A DNA stretch of 64,000 bases from Saccharina japonica (lineage: Eukaryota; Sar; Phaeophyceae; Laminariales; Laminariaceae). Every line of letters starts with the position of its first letter. The first letter of the stretch is position 1. Location of the stretch: the NCBI GenBank assembly GCA_008828725.1, contig MEHQ01004558.1, positions 1 through 64,000 of the forward strand. The letters are read 5' to 3'. Below the pieces are notes generated by a model that saw nothing but the letters and a program-made list of their open reading frames with translations, did not search any database and was not told where the DNA came from. A program made the translations under genes and the position numbers. Shown piece after piece: positions 11,475 through 23,772 of this stretch.

Positions 11475-12668
11475 CAGGGGTCCGCATATGAATTTTCCTG
11501 AAAATTATGAAAAGTTAAAAAACAAAAAAACGTAGATTCAGAAAAATACCGAACAGCCCAGAATGAAGATACGTTTCAAAACCCAAAGACATTTGGCCCC
11601 ACCGATTCGTATGACGAAACAGAAGGCATGGTCGGTAACACAAGGAACTGGAGCTCCCTTCTACCCAATGCGGGCGTCATTTGAGCCCCTGTGGCCGGCA
11701 CACTGCTCTCCGATCAGCCGGCAAGGCTTGTATCTCCGACCTGCTGCAAATCTGCAAATCGCTCGTCCCGAGTACGCCCTCTAACAAAATTAAGAGGGCT
11801 CGAGCCAGCGTCTTAGCCCAAAGAAACCAAGGATGATATGCACGCCACAACCCACAGGGTCGTTGTAACGTCGGCCGTTTCCAATTTCGTTGTTTGTATC
11901 GCTCGCGAGGTCAATTTGCTCGTACTCGTTCGGCGCAGGTACCGCTGTCAGAAATGCGCAAATTACGAGTACTTGAACCAAACTATCTACAATAATATCG
12001 TTTCGCCGATCGAGGAAACTTCCGCACATTCTGCTTCTTGTAGGTGCAACTCGTGCGCGACTTAGGAAAGAGGGGCGCAAGGGACATTTGGCGTGGCTGT
12101 TGTCCTCTACTAGAGGGTTCGAGGAGAGCAATCGGCGACGCAAATGGTCGCGTCCTTCAGAGGTGGGGCTGCCCTCTGTTCAGGTTCGCCAAGAGAGAGA
12201 TGTACCCTGAAAGTCTCAACAGAGAAATTCAAAGACCGACTTCGAACTGCAACTTGTTCTCCCTCGCCAACGCAGCCCACGACCAGCTTCAGCCTGTCCA
12301 GTGGTCCCTCTGACCTCGGGAGACGGCCTCAAGTCGTCGCAGCCAAAAAGAAGCCTCCATCAGCGAGGTTTCAGCCTATGATCTACGAGGATGATGTAAA
12401 CGAAAACTGACGCGCCGCGACTCCACTCACTTCCGTTACGAACGAGTACGAGCAGATTGACCTCGCGAGCGATGAAAGCAACGATATTGGAAACGGCCGA
12501 CGTTACAATAACCCTGTCGGTTGTGGGGTGCCTGCCACCCATGGCTTCGTTGGGCTAAGACGCTGGCTCGAGCCCCATTTATTTTGTTAGAGGGCGTATG
12601 TACGATTTTTATTTATTTTTATTTTTTACTTTTCATAATTTTAAGGAAAATTCACATGCGAACCCCTG
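11475..12668. mobile_element. 1.19-kb hAT-like non-autonomous transposon
   Basis: Both ends begin CAGGGGT(C/T)CGCAT(A/G)TGAATTTTCC when read inward, and the inverted repeat continues to TTATGAAAAGT. A second inverted block, 11768-11945 against 12410-12600, extends the terminal repeats to roughly 260 bp; the left side carries about 230 extra bases at 11535-11765. The element splits a trinucleotide repeat, with TAGTAGTA on each side. Removing one 8-bp copy restores the repeat phase, and the other duplication arm has the uninterrupted repeat. CAGGG-type ends and an 8-bp target duplication fit the hAT superfamily. The 350-bp centre has no transposase that I recognise. Confidence 0.8.
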
Positions 12669-12718
12669 TAGTAGTAGCAGTAGTAGAAGTAGTAGTAGTA
12701 GTAGTAGCAGTAGCAGTA
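12669..12718 (+). repeat. (AGT)n microsatellite, right half
   Basis: Imperfect AGT units with GCA and GAA variants, continuing the tract that the transposon interrupts. Confidence 0.9.
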
Positions 12719-14668
12719 CGTTTGTAGGCGGACGACAACGCCACGGACGTAGTAACTCTACTGGTATGTCATCGTCGCTATGCTGCCGCCCCTACTACTT
12801 CCGAAGACATAACATTTAACGCTAACAAGTATAGAGATGCTGTGGTGTTCATGCAGCTGCTGGTGCTTACCGAAGTTCTACCGGCATGTGACTGTATTTC
12901 CTATTAGTTAAGATACGTGTGTCGGCTTGGCACGACTGCCGAGCTCCACGAGACGAGCTCTGTGCCTGTCCTCCGGTACGTCTGTCATTGTGTATCGCAG
13001 CTTACACGATGGCCAGGGGTATGCCTGCTCTTTCGTTGGACTTGCTACACGTCAATATATATTGCTGCCGGAATACCCTTCTGTCCTTGGCCAAACAACA
13101 AACGTTGTACCATAACGATGAAAAAAACAGATAGATCCGTGGTCATTGTTGATGTTGATCTTCCTGTACTATACCGCATATAAGGTCTATGAATGGTAAA
13201 CATCGACCATCTACTTAATCAAATTTGACCTCGATTCCACGACGCTGCCCAATCGGTGTTTCACAGACCGCGTTCCGCAAAGGAGAGCCATGAAACGCCA
13301 GCCGGTAAATTCATCCATTGTCATCGAAGCACGATGGACAAACAATACCATGTATGAACGTACACGTCTTCTGTTCGGTATTTATCGTTGCGAAGGTTAC
13401 TACATTTAGTGGGCTCGCAGATCGTTCATGCTCTGACACGCACCGTGAAAACAAGAAACACTTTTCGTATGAATTGTCATCCACAGTGTGGTAGTATAAA
13501 TCACTGGTTCACTGTCAGATGGTCCTGATGCCTCCCAAGACAGCGGCTCATAAATTATATCTTTCAACTACATTGGCACATCACCTAATTCCACGGTTTC
13601 AAGATGCGCTCACACTCTACACGTAACGCATACACTCAATACACGGCTTTGCGGGGGCAGCCGTGAATGCTTGCTCTGCGATTTACTAAGTGGCATGACG
13701 GGTTTCGTGCCAGTTTTTGTTTTGTGTTGTCGGTCTTTGAGCTACTTATGGAATCCGAAGTAAATGTGTCACAAACATGTGACAAGCTCCAGCTCCCTGG
13801 TTTCCACACCTCTCTATGTCCTTGCCAATGATCAAGCTCGGATTGAGTCTATGTTGTGGCCTTTGTTTGAGTTGTTCATCGGCAGTGCACCACGCGAGCA
13901 GTTCGCCGCCAAAAGGTATAACCCACTCTAGTTGGCGTTTTGTCCTTGTACTGTACAACATACCATTGATGCTTCGCGTACATCATACTTCGGACGGAGT
14001 AAACGTGTTCCATAAGCAGTCACAGGTTTTAATGGCCTCCCTTGCGATCCCCCATACCCTTGCTACCAACAGCGGGTCCATCCTTCGCATTGACCGTACG
14101 ATTACCTATCGCCAATACAGTCGTCACCTGACAGAGTTTTCCCGGGTATCTTTCGTTTCGTTCGGTAACGCGCCGTATGTGGTTCGGCAACCCCTCGTGA
14201 CGTCGCTGCTGCACATTTAACTGATACGATTAACTACGTCGCATGTCCAGGTTGAAGCAGACACTATTGAACCCGTCGACATACTTGACGGATGACTCCA
14301 TGCATTTGCGAATCATTAGTATGCATTCGTTGCCTTCTCTGGGCCCATGTTTCTGCCAGCATAGGTGCACGAAACTGTTGGTCGGCAACTGATACGAATA
14401 GTTTCGATAATATTTCGCATACGATGCTGAACGTATCGTTCGCGATAAAAACACATGCGTGCTCACTCGTACTAAACATGTCTGACAATCCTAATGGTAC
14501 CCTAAAATATTTGAATAAGATGTTTGCGCGACCCTGAATCCGTGTTTTTGATGCGTGCGTTTGTCGAACTGCAGGTGTACACAGGTCAGCCCAATGGATC
14601 ATTTCTCTGGACACGGCCTCTGCTGAGCTTCCCGACGCATTTGGCCACCGACCAAGTCTCCGGTCAAG

Positions 14669-15568
14669 ATGGGACGTTGCTCAAATGCATCCTGCACTAG
14701 ACGACTTAACTATAATGTCAAGAACGGCAAACTGGCGTGCTGCAGCCAACATGCCTCAGATGGCATATTGAATATTAACAGCAGGCGTTGTTCACATGAG
14801 TCGTGCACCAAGATACCGAGCTTCAATGTCGAGGGCAGTAAAGCGGCGGCATTCTGCAGCCAACATGCTGACTACGGCATGGCGAATATTCACGGCAAGC
14901 GTTGTTTACATGAGTCGTGCACGAAGAGGCCGACTTTCAACTTCAAGGGCAGTGAAGCGGCGGTATACTGCAGCCCACATGCTGCCGACGGCATGGTGGA
15001 TATTTTAAGCAAGTGTTGCTTAGATGAGTTTTGCACGAAAATACAGAGTTTCAATGTCGAGGGCAGTAAAGCGGCGGCATACTGCAGACGACATGCTGCC
15101 GACGATATGGTGGACATTTTCAGCAGGCGTTGCTCTCATGGTTTATGCACCAAGAGGCCGAGTTTCAATGTCGAGGGCAGTAAAGCGGCGAAGTATTGCA
15201 AGCAACATGCTGCCGACGGCATGGTGGACATTAAAACCAAGCGTTGCTCGCACAAGTCTTGCCTACAGATCCCGGCATGGGGTTTGCTGACGGAATCTGT
15301 CCCAACTGCATGCCTTCTCCATGAATGCGACATATCAGGCGGCCCGGTGATTAACTTCAGGGCAGGGTGCATGGGTCCTAGATGCAATAAAGAGTCACGT
15401 TGGGGGCTCGATGGGAAGCAACCTACTCACTGCCGCGACCACGGCCCCCTTGAAAGCGAACTCGTGTGCACTGTCGGATCCGTTCAGGGCAAGATTGGCA
15501 GTCGTCGCATTTCCAAGCGTGCTGGAAAGGGTAGCATATTTCGCGTCAAAATCGAATGTTCGTTGTGA
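14669..15568 (+). CDS. EsV-1-7 repeat protein, intact, single exon
   Basis: A 299-residue protein built almost entirely of EsV-1-7 repeats. Seven copies start at residues 4, 41, 79, 117, 155, 193 and 234. The central ones follow C-X4-C-X16-C-X2-H-X12 exactly, with a conserved SFNVEGSKAA core and an H-A-x-D-G-M-V-D linker. The first has X15 and the last two are diverged (AWGL and RWGLDGK cores). Each Cys3-His set could bind a metal ion, so zinc binding is a reasonable inference. There is no signal peptide or membrane helix. In Ectocarpus a family member, IMM, acts in early development; I infer a regulatory role only by family. The start MGRC is chosen because the paralogue at 38517 also begins MGxC, whereas the upstream DNA has shifted frame between the copies. 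A basic tail of about 38 residues follows the last repeat. Confidence 0.88.
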   Translation: MGRCSNASCTRRLNYNVKNGKLACCSQHASDGILNINSRRCSHESCTKIPSFNVEGSKAAAFCSQHADYGMANIHGKRCLHESCTKRPTFNFKGSEAAVYCSPHAADGMVDILSKCCLDEFCTKIQSFNVEGSKAAAYCRRHAADDMVDIFSRRCSHGLCTKRPSFNVEGSKAAKYCKQHAADGMVDIKTKRCSHKSCLQIPAWGLLTESVPTACLLHECDISGGPVINFRAGCMGPRCNKESRWGLDGKQPTHCRDHGPLESELVCTVGSVQGKIGSRRISKRAGKGSIFRVKIECSL

Positions 15569-17373
15569 AAGTGCTAGACTAACTATTGATAATATATATG
15601 GCTCGGATATAGTATTTACATGCGTGCAGGCGTTTGGTTACGGGCTATCAAAGGGCATGAAGAGTAGGACATACCGGTTACTTCAAGGGAAGGCCCTGAC
15701 GTTTGTGGGTCTGGCGTGTTTGCTTGTGTACTTCGTAGGTTACACATTTCGGGTTTTCGAGCCTCACCTCCCTTGTTTGTGGCTGGGTACCAAAAGGTAC
15801 TGGTGACATGACGCCCAGAGTTGATATTACTAAGGCACTCACACGCATGTAGGGTATTGTTCACCAGAAAGGACGTACGACCAATGCAACAAATACAGTG
15901 GTACATCAAGCTCTTGAGTCGCTTGAACACAGCAATGCCTCATTTCGAGCTAGCATCGGCAATGAAGCCCGAACTTCCCGCTAAAATAAGTTTCGAGATG
16001 GTTGGGCAGCAACAAGCACCTGGGTTAAAGGGTATTGGTAGCCTTTCATTGGCCACCATAGGACGTCACGAGGGAACCATCCGACGTGACGCGAGGAAAG
16101 AAGTTCGAGAAGGTGGTCCGGATCTGGCTGCACCTGACACATAGTTTCAATAAGGATGATAGGAACCGCGTCATGACGGGGTGGTAGTGGAGTGCCGTGT
16201 TGATTTGATTCACAGAAGGTTGTGATCACACCCTGTCACTTTCCTGCTGTAACTGTGGAAGATTGAGGCTTTCGTACTACAGTAGTTGTTTCCCGTTGAA
16301 ATACATCAGCTACGTATGTATCGGCATGTATTGCACCAGGAACTCGTCACTGCACTGTTTGCGGTTGTAATGGGTCGTGCACAGCACAACTCTCCGTATA
16401 CCTGGCCATATACACCGATGAACTCCACGGTACAGTCTAATTGAGGCCTTGGGCGCGGATCTTATCGTGTGTCAGTTATAGCTGCTTTTCAAGTCTCTGC
16501 GTTCAGCGGGAGTTAATCATACGATTTGCGAGTTCTTTCGTGAGGCCTTACTTTTTCATGCGTTGCTTTAATTTGTTTACACCTTTCTCGGCTTTATTGC
16601 TCACCAAATATCTTTGTGCAAAGCATTGTTCACCAACACTCGGTATTCCCTGCGGAGGGACAGTTTTTGTTGTCGAGGTATTTTCATGTACTGCGCTATA
16701 TTTGACAAACACGTCCTGCACGGGTGTGAAATGATATAATTTCGGTCTATTTCGAACATCAAGTAGATTTTGGTAAGTCACCCACTTAACATGAGTCCAA
16801 CCTCGATATCGGAGACGTGGATTATTGTCGCCGATATATTTTGTAGCATATTTGCTGTCGATTTTGTGTCTCCTCCAGACGTTAAGGTCCATCGGCCGTA
16901 CGCGTGTTTAGAGCTGCTTGCGGTGGCGGAGCGCTTCGTCGGCGTCCGACTCAAGCGCGATAACGAAGCTTAGACGTAACTAACCTTAAAATTTATGTGC
17001 GCAATAATTACATGGCCTTCTGCATATTCACCATCTTGTTCTCCCCCTTTGTCAAAAAGAAGGGGTTATCTCCCCTTTACTCCTACTGTTCTATATCTCC
17101 TTCCAGCACAAGACATGCTGCCGTGATCCTCTACGGCAATGTCAACCAACCTCAGACTCTCAAAATATGACAACAACATACTTGGAGGGCTTTGTTATGT
17201 TGCTAAGCGGTATATGTACAGTATGGCAACGCTCGTCTGCTGTCGCTGACATTACATCTCCACTGCCACTTTACTCTATATAGCTCTTATGCTGGCCTGC
17301 AACCATTACATCAAATACATGTCCGGCCGTCCCATCCAAGAGTATGTGGCGCAACAACACGGCCACCGGGTCA

Positions 17374-18190
17374 TGTACATTATTTGCATTTTTCGTGGAA
17401 GTAGATGAAAACTTCCATGGAAGCTTCCACGACTTCCATGGAAGCTTCCACGAATTCCATGGAAGCTTCCACCGCTTCCATGGAAGCTTCCACCAATTCC
17501 ATGAAAGCTTCCATAACTTGATGGAAGTTTCCATGGAAGTCAATGATGCTTCCATGGAAGCGGTGGAAGCTTTCACGACTTTCATGGAAGTGGTGGAAGC
17601 TTTCATGGAAATTTCCACCTCCATGGAAGCTGGAAGTTTCCGTGGAAGTTACTAGTGGAAGTTTCCGTGGAAGCACCAAGTGGAAGCTTCCATGGAAGCT
17701 TCCGCGCACCAGTATTTACTTCCATTGACTTCCGTGAACTTCCATTCTATATAATTTACTTCCACGCCCTCGAGGCTGTCTGTGGAAGCTTCCACTTTTT
17801 CCTTGGAAGCTTCCACTGCTTCAATTGCTAATATGGAAGCTTCCATGAAAGCTGCTTCCGCGGAAGTACACGGATGCTTCCACGGAAGCTTCCACGGCGG
17901 CTTTTGTGGGAATGGAAGCTTCCACGAAAGCTTCATGCGGAAACTTCCGTCGACGCTTCCATAAGCATCCCATGGAAGCGTTCAAGGAGGTTGTTTTACT
18001 TCGGCGGGCTTCCACGATCTTCTATCGCGCTCCATCTACTTCCGCTTACCTCAACTGCTTCACATGTAGCATTCGCTCCACTCGCTTCCATGCGCTTTCA
18101 CGTACTCCATACATATTTACCTAATTTCCTGCCTTCCACGGAAACAGATGGAAACATGCGCGGAAAGAGGCATCTCTAATCTTCCACGGA
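17374..18190 (+). repeat. GGAAGCTTCC palindrome array with conserved left end
   Basis: The body is a run of TTCCATGGAA and GGAAGCTTCC palindromes at 15-20 bp spacing, for example CCATGGAAGCTTCCACGAAT, becoming sparser after about 17950. The left end, TGTACATTATTTGC then TTTTTCGTGGAAG, is shared with the array at 6001 despite a completely different palindrome. It starts exactly where the left duplication arm stops matching its partner. Open frames on both strands (17271-17964) are by-products of the repeat. Confidence 0.85.
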
Positions 18191-20260
18191 ATGTATCAAA
18201 CCAGAGGTTTCTACGTAAGGAGGAGTGAGAAGCGGTGATTCCCGTTGCAGCATCGAAACAAGCCTTCTCTGAGCTTCTTTGAATCCCCCAACTAGTTTTT
18301 CTTGCATTGCTGCGTCCATGTACGTTTATTTTCAGAAGCTACAATTTATAACGTTGTACGTACATGGGCTTGTTCATACACCAGACCTAAGGAGGAAGCA
18401 GCTAGCTCGTAGAAATACGCACACAACTAGCTTAATTCAAAGACCCCGAAGCCGGTTTACTAGTTGGATGACAACCTTCCATGAAAGTATTCTTCGAGTA
18501 ATGTAATATGGGAGCTGTGCTGGTAAGCACTATATCTACGGTAGACTCTCCATAAAGAAGACGATGTATAACTCATGGGAAAACGTCTGTTTTTTTATCA
18601 AACGCTTCACATTAACCGTTTTTAGCCGACGTTCAAGTTGTACTAAGTTTACGTTTCAAGTTCAGCAGGCAGTCTACATATGTTACATTGGTTCTACATT
18701 AACCATAATATTGTCACGCCAATGATTGTTGTTGTTATTGCCTTAAAGTGGTCCTGTGCTGCTCAACCGAATAGATATGGATTCGACATACCAAATCGAC
18801 ACATACGAGATGTATAAATGGCTGTTAGCGTTTCGCAGAAGTACGCATCGATAGATAACACACATGTTGGAGGGCAATAGTAAGCAATGAAGGAATAGAC
18901 TTACCGCACAACCTTCTTACCCCTGCAATATTATGAATATACACCTGCATGTCATTGTCACAGCACAAAACGTACACTTACAAACCCTTGCGTATGGCAA
19001 CACTCGCCCGTAGGAGACAAAGGGACATCAATTGAGGTTGCTAACGTATAACGCCCTGGACCGTACAGCCCCTTCCCTGCCCGCCCCCTCCCGCATCACT
19101 AGAAGAACATCGCGCAATTCTTCTAGAGCGTGATGTTAACGCCAACCGTGTTGCGGTCTACCAGGCGCCCTCTATGCTCAACCCTGCGGAATCAGATACC
19201 TGCCAAAGTGGCTAAAGCCGCTTAATCCTAGTGGGTTCACCCACAACATAAGGACACCTCTTCCGCCGCGGCCACATAAGCGCGGACAGAAACAAGAGGA
19301 CACCACGGCCGTCCGTCAATGGCATAGACTTTACAATTGTCGGCACCGTCCTGTCGTAGTAGAGCCCACCCCGGAACGCGAGAACACACCAATATACGGT
19401 GTAATGCATGTCGTCTCAGCCTTCACGAATAATGTTTCCGGATCCAACGAGACACCCACGGCAGCAACAGATCCTAGCATCAGTTCAACCAACTGCATGA
19501 AGGTCAACTAAAACAAGATCTGCCACGTTCCACCGCCACGAAACGACCACCGTTTACGTAACCAACTCCACGAAAACGCCGACCGCAACAACCACGTAAA
19601 ACGCAGTCCCACGATTCGGCGTGTAGGAATCAATTAAAACAACACGACAACGCTTCATAGTAGGCGCTTTCTGTCCTCCAGAGCGTAAAAAAAAACAACG
19701 GCAAGCACGCTTCAACGCATCAACCCGTGACGATGACGTTAGGGGCATCACAACTCCTAGCACCTCCCCCCCACCCCCCCGTTTCGTCACGATGCATGCG
19801 CCGCCTACCACAAAAGAGCAAAAGAGATAAAATAGCTAAGCAAAGATTCTCCTTTGGTGCGAACACAGAATGCGCCCTCCCCTTCCCACTAGCTAGTTCC
19901 CACCAGCCGCGACCAAAACTCAAGTTAAAGACGCACAAACGACGCAAATTCCTTGTTTTTGTTGTGAAGTTGTGGAAACACGCTTAACCCTCCGTCGCCC
20001 CCCCTCTGCTGCCAACACTCAACCACCGACGGTAACAGAAGAGTGCAAGACATGGCATCTACGTGTGACGAAACTACACCATCCCCATTCAATAGGAAAA
20101 AGTTGCAATGAAGTATAGGTGATGTCTGAAATGCATCAACACAGTACCTCGGCCCCCCTCCTCCCCCTACGACCATTCCTTACGTATTCGCAACTACGCA
20201 AGCGCCAACCTCGACCGGACATTGAAAGGGCAGTCCACGCCACCTTGTTGAGACACGAAT
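18191..20260. other. Gene-poor spacer
   Basis: About 2 kb in which I see no gene, transposon end or array. From about 19000 the plus strand becomes rich in A and C (for example CACCTCCCCCCCACCCCCCC near 19760), a strand bias without coding meaning that I can support. Confidence 0.35.
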
Positions 20261-20261
20261 A

Positions 20262-20431
20262 TCGTCGGAGTTTGATATTCGTTCGACAATATGTTTCGTT
20301 CATCCATGGGATTGTTCATCGCGTAGCTGGTTTCGATTGAAAATGATTGTTTGACTTAGTATTAGTACAGAGCTCCTCACGCGATCACCCCCAGATAAAC
20401 AATGGTGCACCTCTACCGAGGCATGCGTTCA
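20262..20431 (+). mobile_element. Diverged partial copy of the TGCTACGATAGAGGT MITE
   Basis: The right end reads GCACCTCTACCGAGGCATGC, matching GCACCTCTATCGTAGCATGC of the copy at 24096. The 60 bp before it (GAGCTCCTCACGCGATCACC, CCCAGA) match 24270-24300. The left end could not be located. Confidence 0.6.
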
Positions 20432-22203
20432 TGGCCCAAATGGTGTCGTTATTTGTGAATATAACATGGGGCACATGCCCGCCCGTAGCCCACCCCCCCC
20501 TATTCCCCAACGACCACAACTAAACGACAGCGCCACAAGCGTCGACTGCATTGGGACACCAAAAGACCAGTAACGCCTACGTCGTGGTGACATGAAGTGA
20601 CAATAAAAAAACTACCGAACCCCCTCCCAGCGTCCAGAAATGAATTTCACCTAAACACGAATGATCCCTTTGCGACAACAACCGAACAAAAAACAATCAG
20701 CGCAGCGGCATCGATACATCCATATCAACCCCTCCTAGGATCCATCTTTTGTTTTGGAGGCAGGCACACAATACCCCGCCCCACCAACTCGCAATCAACA
20801 ACAGTCTACCGTACCTCGCTCCCCACCCTCCACGCAACTCGCCCAATACGTCACAGCGCTTCGCGCTTGGTGCAGGCAATCTCTGCCTGGTTGGTGAAAA
20901 CCCAATGTTCTTCGTCACGGAATTTTAGGGATGCGAGGGTCCATAGTCATACGACTACGGACGTGCACGACATGGGCATATCCCCCTACCCCCACTCGTT
21001 ATGACCGCCGTTTTACTCAACCACCATCACGCAGGCGCCGATGTAGACGATAGACTAATATTTCAGGCAAAGCGACCTCGTCAAACACGGAGCATGAGGG
21101 CAGGGGGCGGGGTTACCTTGTCCGGACAAACGTAGGGTGGAACGCAATCACGCCACAGCAAGCCGGGAGTTGCAGAAATAGGAAGTAGCCATGTGTTTGT
21201 GACGGCAGATGTAACATGCCACCAATTAGTCGTTCTAAAATGCACGACAAGCCTACGGCTGCCGTTTGTTTTCCTACGAACAACTTATACCCCCACCATC
21301 TCACCGACACTAGGCAACGTGTAGGTCCACGCCATGAATATCTCACGTATAGCCGCTGGCCACTTCCATCAGGATGCCTTTTCCATCGATGCCTTCTTTG
21401 GACTGAGCCCGCGTCACCACGGTCTTGACGAATGACCTCGAAGTACCACGGATATAAATCCATCATGAGAAATTACGATGCAGCGAGAGGGGCAATACAG
21501 GAATAACAACAAACATAAATCATCGCGTGCGAGTGGGCAATGGGTACTGCCGCCTAGTTTTTGTTTACCATGAAGGTAGTGAGCATGTCACAACGAAGTA
21601 CACAAACACATATATCCACGACTGAACCACGACGTAGAAATGAAGAGTAAAATTGACACCAGCAGATGGAATAAATGGGCAGCAAAGGAAACCCTATAGC
21701 ACGTGATCCATGAATGAGACCAACATACCTCAAGGCATAGGTTCTTGCATTGGCCGACCTTCCTGTCGGCGCCTCACTCAGACATCATCCTGGAATGGTC
21801 AACGATCAACGTTGCATAAAATCACGTTACTAGTGTTGAGGTGGGCTTTGGGCCGACTTTGATGTGTTTTCTTCAACCGTAACGCGTCGAACTACGAAAC
21901 CTCGGGGTGCCGCGTAGTCGGAAGACCGCGAAACATTCACGGCCCAGGCATTCGCGTACCTCGCGTAATTTAAGAAGCAGCGTCTGAGCGATCACACGGT
22001 TTATGTCATGTAGAACATTTGCGAGTTATCTTCTTGGGTGTAGATATTAGACGAAATTGTCTCAGCAACAGCAAAGCTTGAGAGCTGAAGCCACATGTAG
22101 TAATCGTAGCGCACAACACTAACCAGTGATACACCGTATCGGCCATATGCATAAATTTCGAACGAGGTGATGGACGCGACAGCAGCATTTGGCAAGGTCT
22201 CAC
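20432..22203. other. Gene-poor spacer
   Basis: No supported gene. The plus strand is again biased to A and C until about 21100. A minus-strand open frame at 21113-21466 has no recognisable domain. Confidence 0.35.
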
Positions 22204-22398
22204 TTATACTGCTGACGAACAACTACCAGTGAGTGCGAATTCTACGAATTCATCACTCTTCCACCTCCCCTGACGTTGGATTTCCATTACCGAAACCCCT
22301 GCTGCTCCAAGTCTCGTTGCTCCCCCAATCCTGCCCGAATGCAACGCATACTCTACTGGTACTAACCCGTGTCTTCCCGCTAAATCCTTTAATGTCAC
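22204..22398 (-). pseudogene. Tyrosine recombinase C-terminal fragment (Crypton or DIRS/Ngaro type), fossil
   Basis: The 64-residue frame contains ALHSGRIGGATRLGAAG followed by IQRQGRWKSDEF. This is the HxxR block of the phage-integrase fold and the downstream GRWKS segment typical of tyrosine recombinases carried by eukaryotic Crypton and DIRS/Ngaro-like elements. In a complete enzyme this part binds the scissile phosphate. Only the fragment is present: no upstream catalytic-domain sequence, reverse transcriptase or terminal repeats were found nearby, and a small TTAA transposon lies just upstream at 22501. It is a broken relic; which of the two element classes it came from cannot be told from this piece. 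Confidence 0.75.
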
Positions 22399-22500
22399 TC
22401 TAGCTTGGTTACGAGACTACACTCTCCAACTATCTCCATCTAGGATTTACAGTAAAACTAGTAGCCTGTATCGGGTGTGTTTTATTATAATCCAGTTTAA

Positions 22501-22740
22501 GGGTGGTTCTTATCGAGCAACTGTTTACATAACTTATCATATTTCCCCCCCAAAAAACCGGAAAAGCAAGAAAAACAGGATTTATGTGGGAACTTTGGAA
22601 CTTTATCAGAGGGCAAAATGTTTGGAAGGCTTCGCATTTCAATAGTTTGATTCGTTTTTTGGAAAATATGAAAATCCTGAAAAATTCTCGAAACTGTTAT
22701 GTGGAAATTTTGGAAAAAAGGTTGCTCGATAAGAACGACC
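22501..22740. mobile_element. 240-bp TTAA-flanked MITE
   Basis: Inverted ends GGGTGGTTCTTATCGAGC and GGTCGTTCTTATCGAGC are each followed outward by TTAA (22497-22500 and 22741-22744). A TTAA target duplication is the signature of piggyBac- and Kolobok-type transposases; the GG start fits Kolobok-like ends better. There is no coding capacity, so it needs an enzyme from elsewhere. Confidence 0.8.
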
Positions 22741-23772
22741 TTAAGTGTGGATAACATCCACCACTTATTACAAATGATAATTCCAGATTAAAACGCAAGC
22801 AAACCAAATGCAAGATTGAACGAAGGAAATCTGTGTTTTTTATAGAGGTATTGAATCGTTGGCATTATTGAAAGAGGGGACCAAGAAAGGTTGATCAAAT
22901 CTGTATCATGGTGGTGCAGTTATTAAATGGTTGAACTGGAGAGACAGAGGTTGGGAAGGTTTGAGACAGGAAGAAGGGAGACCATCTAGTATGGGGCTCT
23001 ACTCGTGGTGTTGACAAGCAGGGGTCTGGCACTGGGTGGAAGGTCGGGGAGTTGAAAGAAGAACACCCCCGCCCTTCCCTCCAGTACTGGTTACAAATAG
23101 TAACCCCCCAAACATTGATCGACCACACCATCAGCTCTATTTAACCAAACGCGAACAAATCGTCACAAGAAAGCAGCCGTGAGGGTAGCGAAATATATGT
23201 CAACTGACCAAGCCGACCACGTACGTATCTTTTTAGGATGGAAAACTATCACGACCAAGCGTGTGGCCTGACTGTAAACATTGCACCCACGAGCAATCGG
23301 GGGGTTGGAATATCGAAGGCGCCACGCAATAAAGAGTAACTTATAGGTCGCGTCGCCTGCGATGCAAAGCAATACCCACCAATATAATATCTACGACAAC
23401 ACCAACGCACAAAATTGTACATTGTACTTTTTAGACAGAGCACTCCACCCAAACCAAAAACAAACCACAGAAAACAAATACTAATATTTCCATATGTAAA
23501 CGCCCGTTCCAGTCCCGGGCAACATTGTATTGTGATAATATAGCCATCCTATTTCTGCCGTTCAACAACTCTCGCAGGTTTGGGTCACTTTCAACAATCC
23601 TGCAGAGCAAGTTGCTATCGAGATCTATACTATTTGTACCAGATAAAACAAATCGTAGAACACAATGGGTTAGATACCGCGACAAGACTCACACCCCTAA
23701 AGGCACACATGTGTGAGACTGTTTTATCAATATCTGCCTCGCGAATCCCAAAGAACAGGTATACAATCTTAC

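Larger units (their letters stand above)
7003..17370 (+). repeat. Left arm of the large inverted duplication
   Basis: This arm aligns in reverse complement with 36720-45325. Colinear blocks occur all along it: 7003-8160 with 43990-45325, 9235-10083 with 43328-43980, 11230-11390 with 42060-42260, 12680-13090 with 41485-41900, 13095-17370 with 36720-40798. The arm carries the intact EsV-1-7 gene at 14669. It differs from its partner by an extra 1.07 kb at 8161-9233, a transposon at 11475-12668, and a non-matching segment at 10084-11225 opposite 42260-43327. Heavy divergence between colinear blocks implies an old event. Confidence 0.85.

Noticed and set aside
17271-17964. Ser/His/Glu-rich open frames in the GGAAGCTTCC array
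   Set aside because: Repeat artefact; multiple frames and both strands are open across the same bases.
17340-18300. Claim of a clean empty site for the 17374 palindrome array in the right arm
   Set aside because: The left arm stops matching where the array begins, but I could not find where the match resumes on the far side, so insertion into a shared site is not demonstrated.
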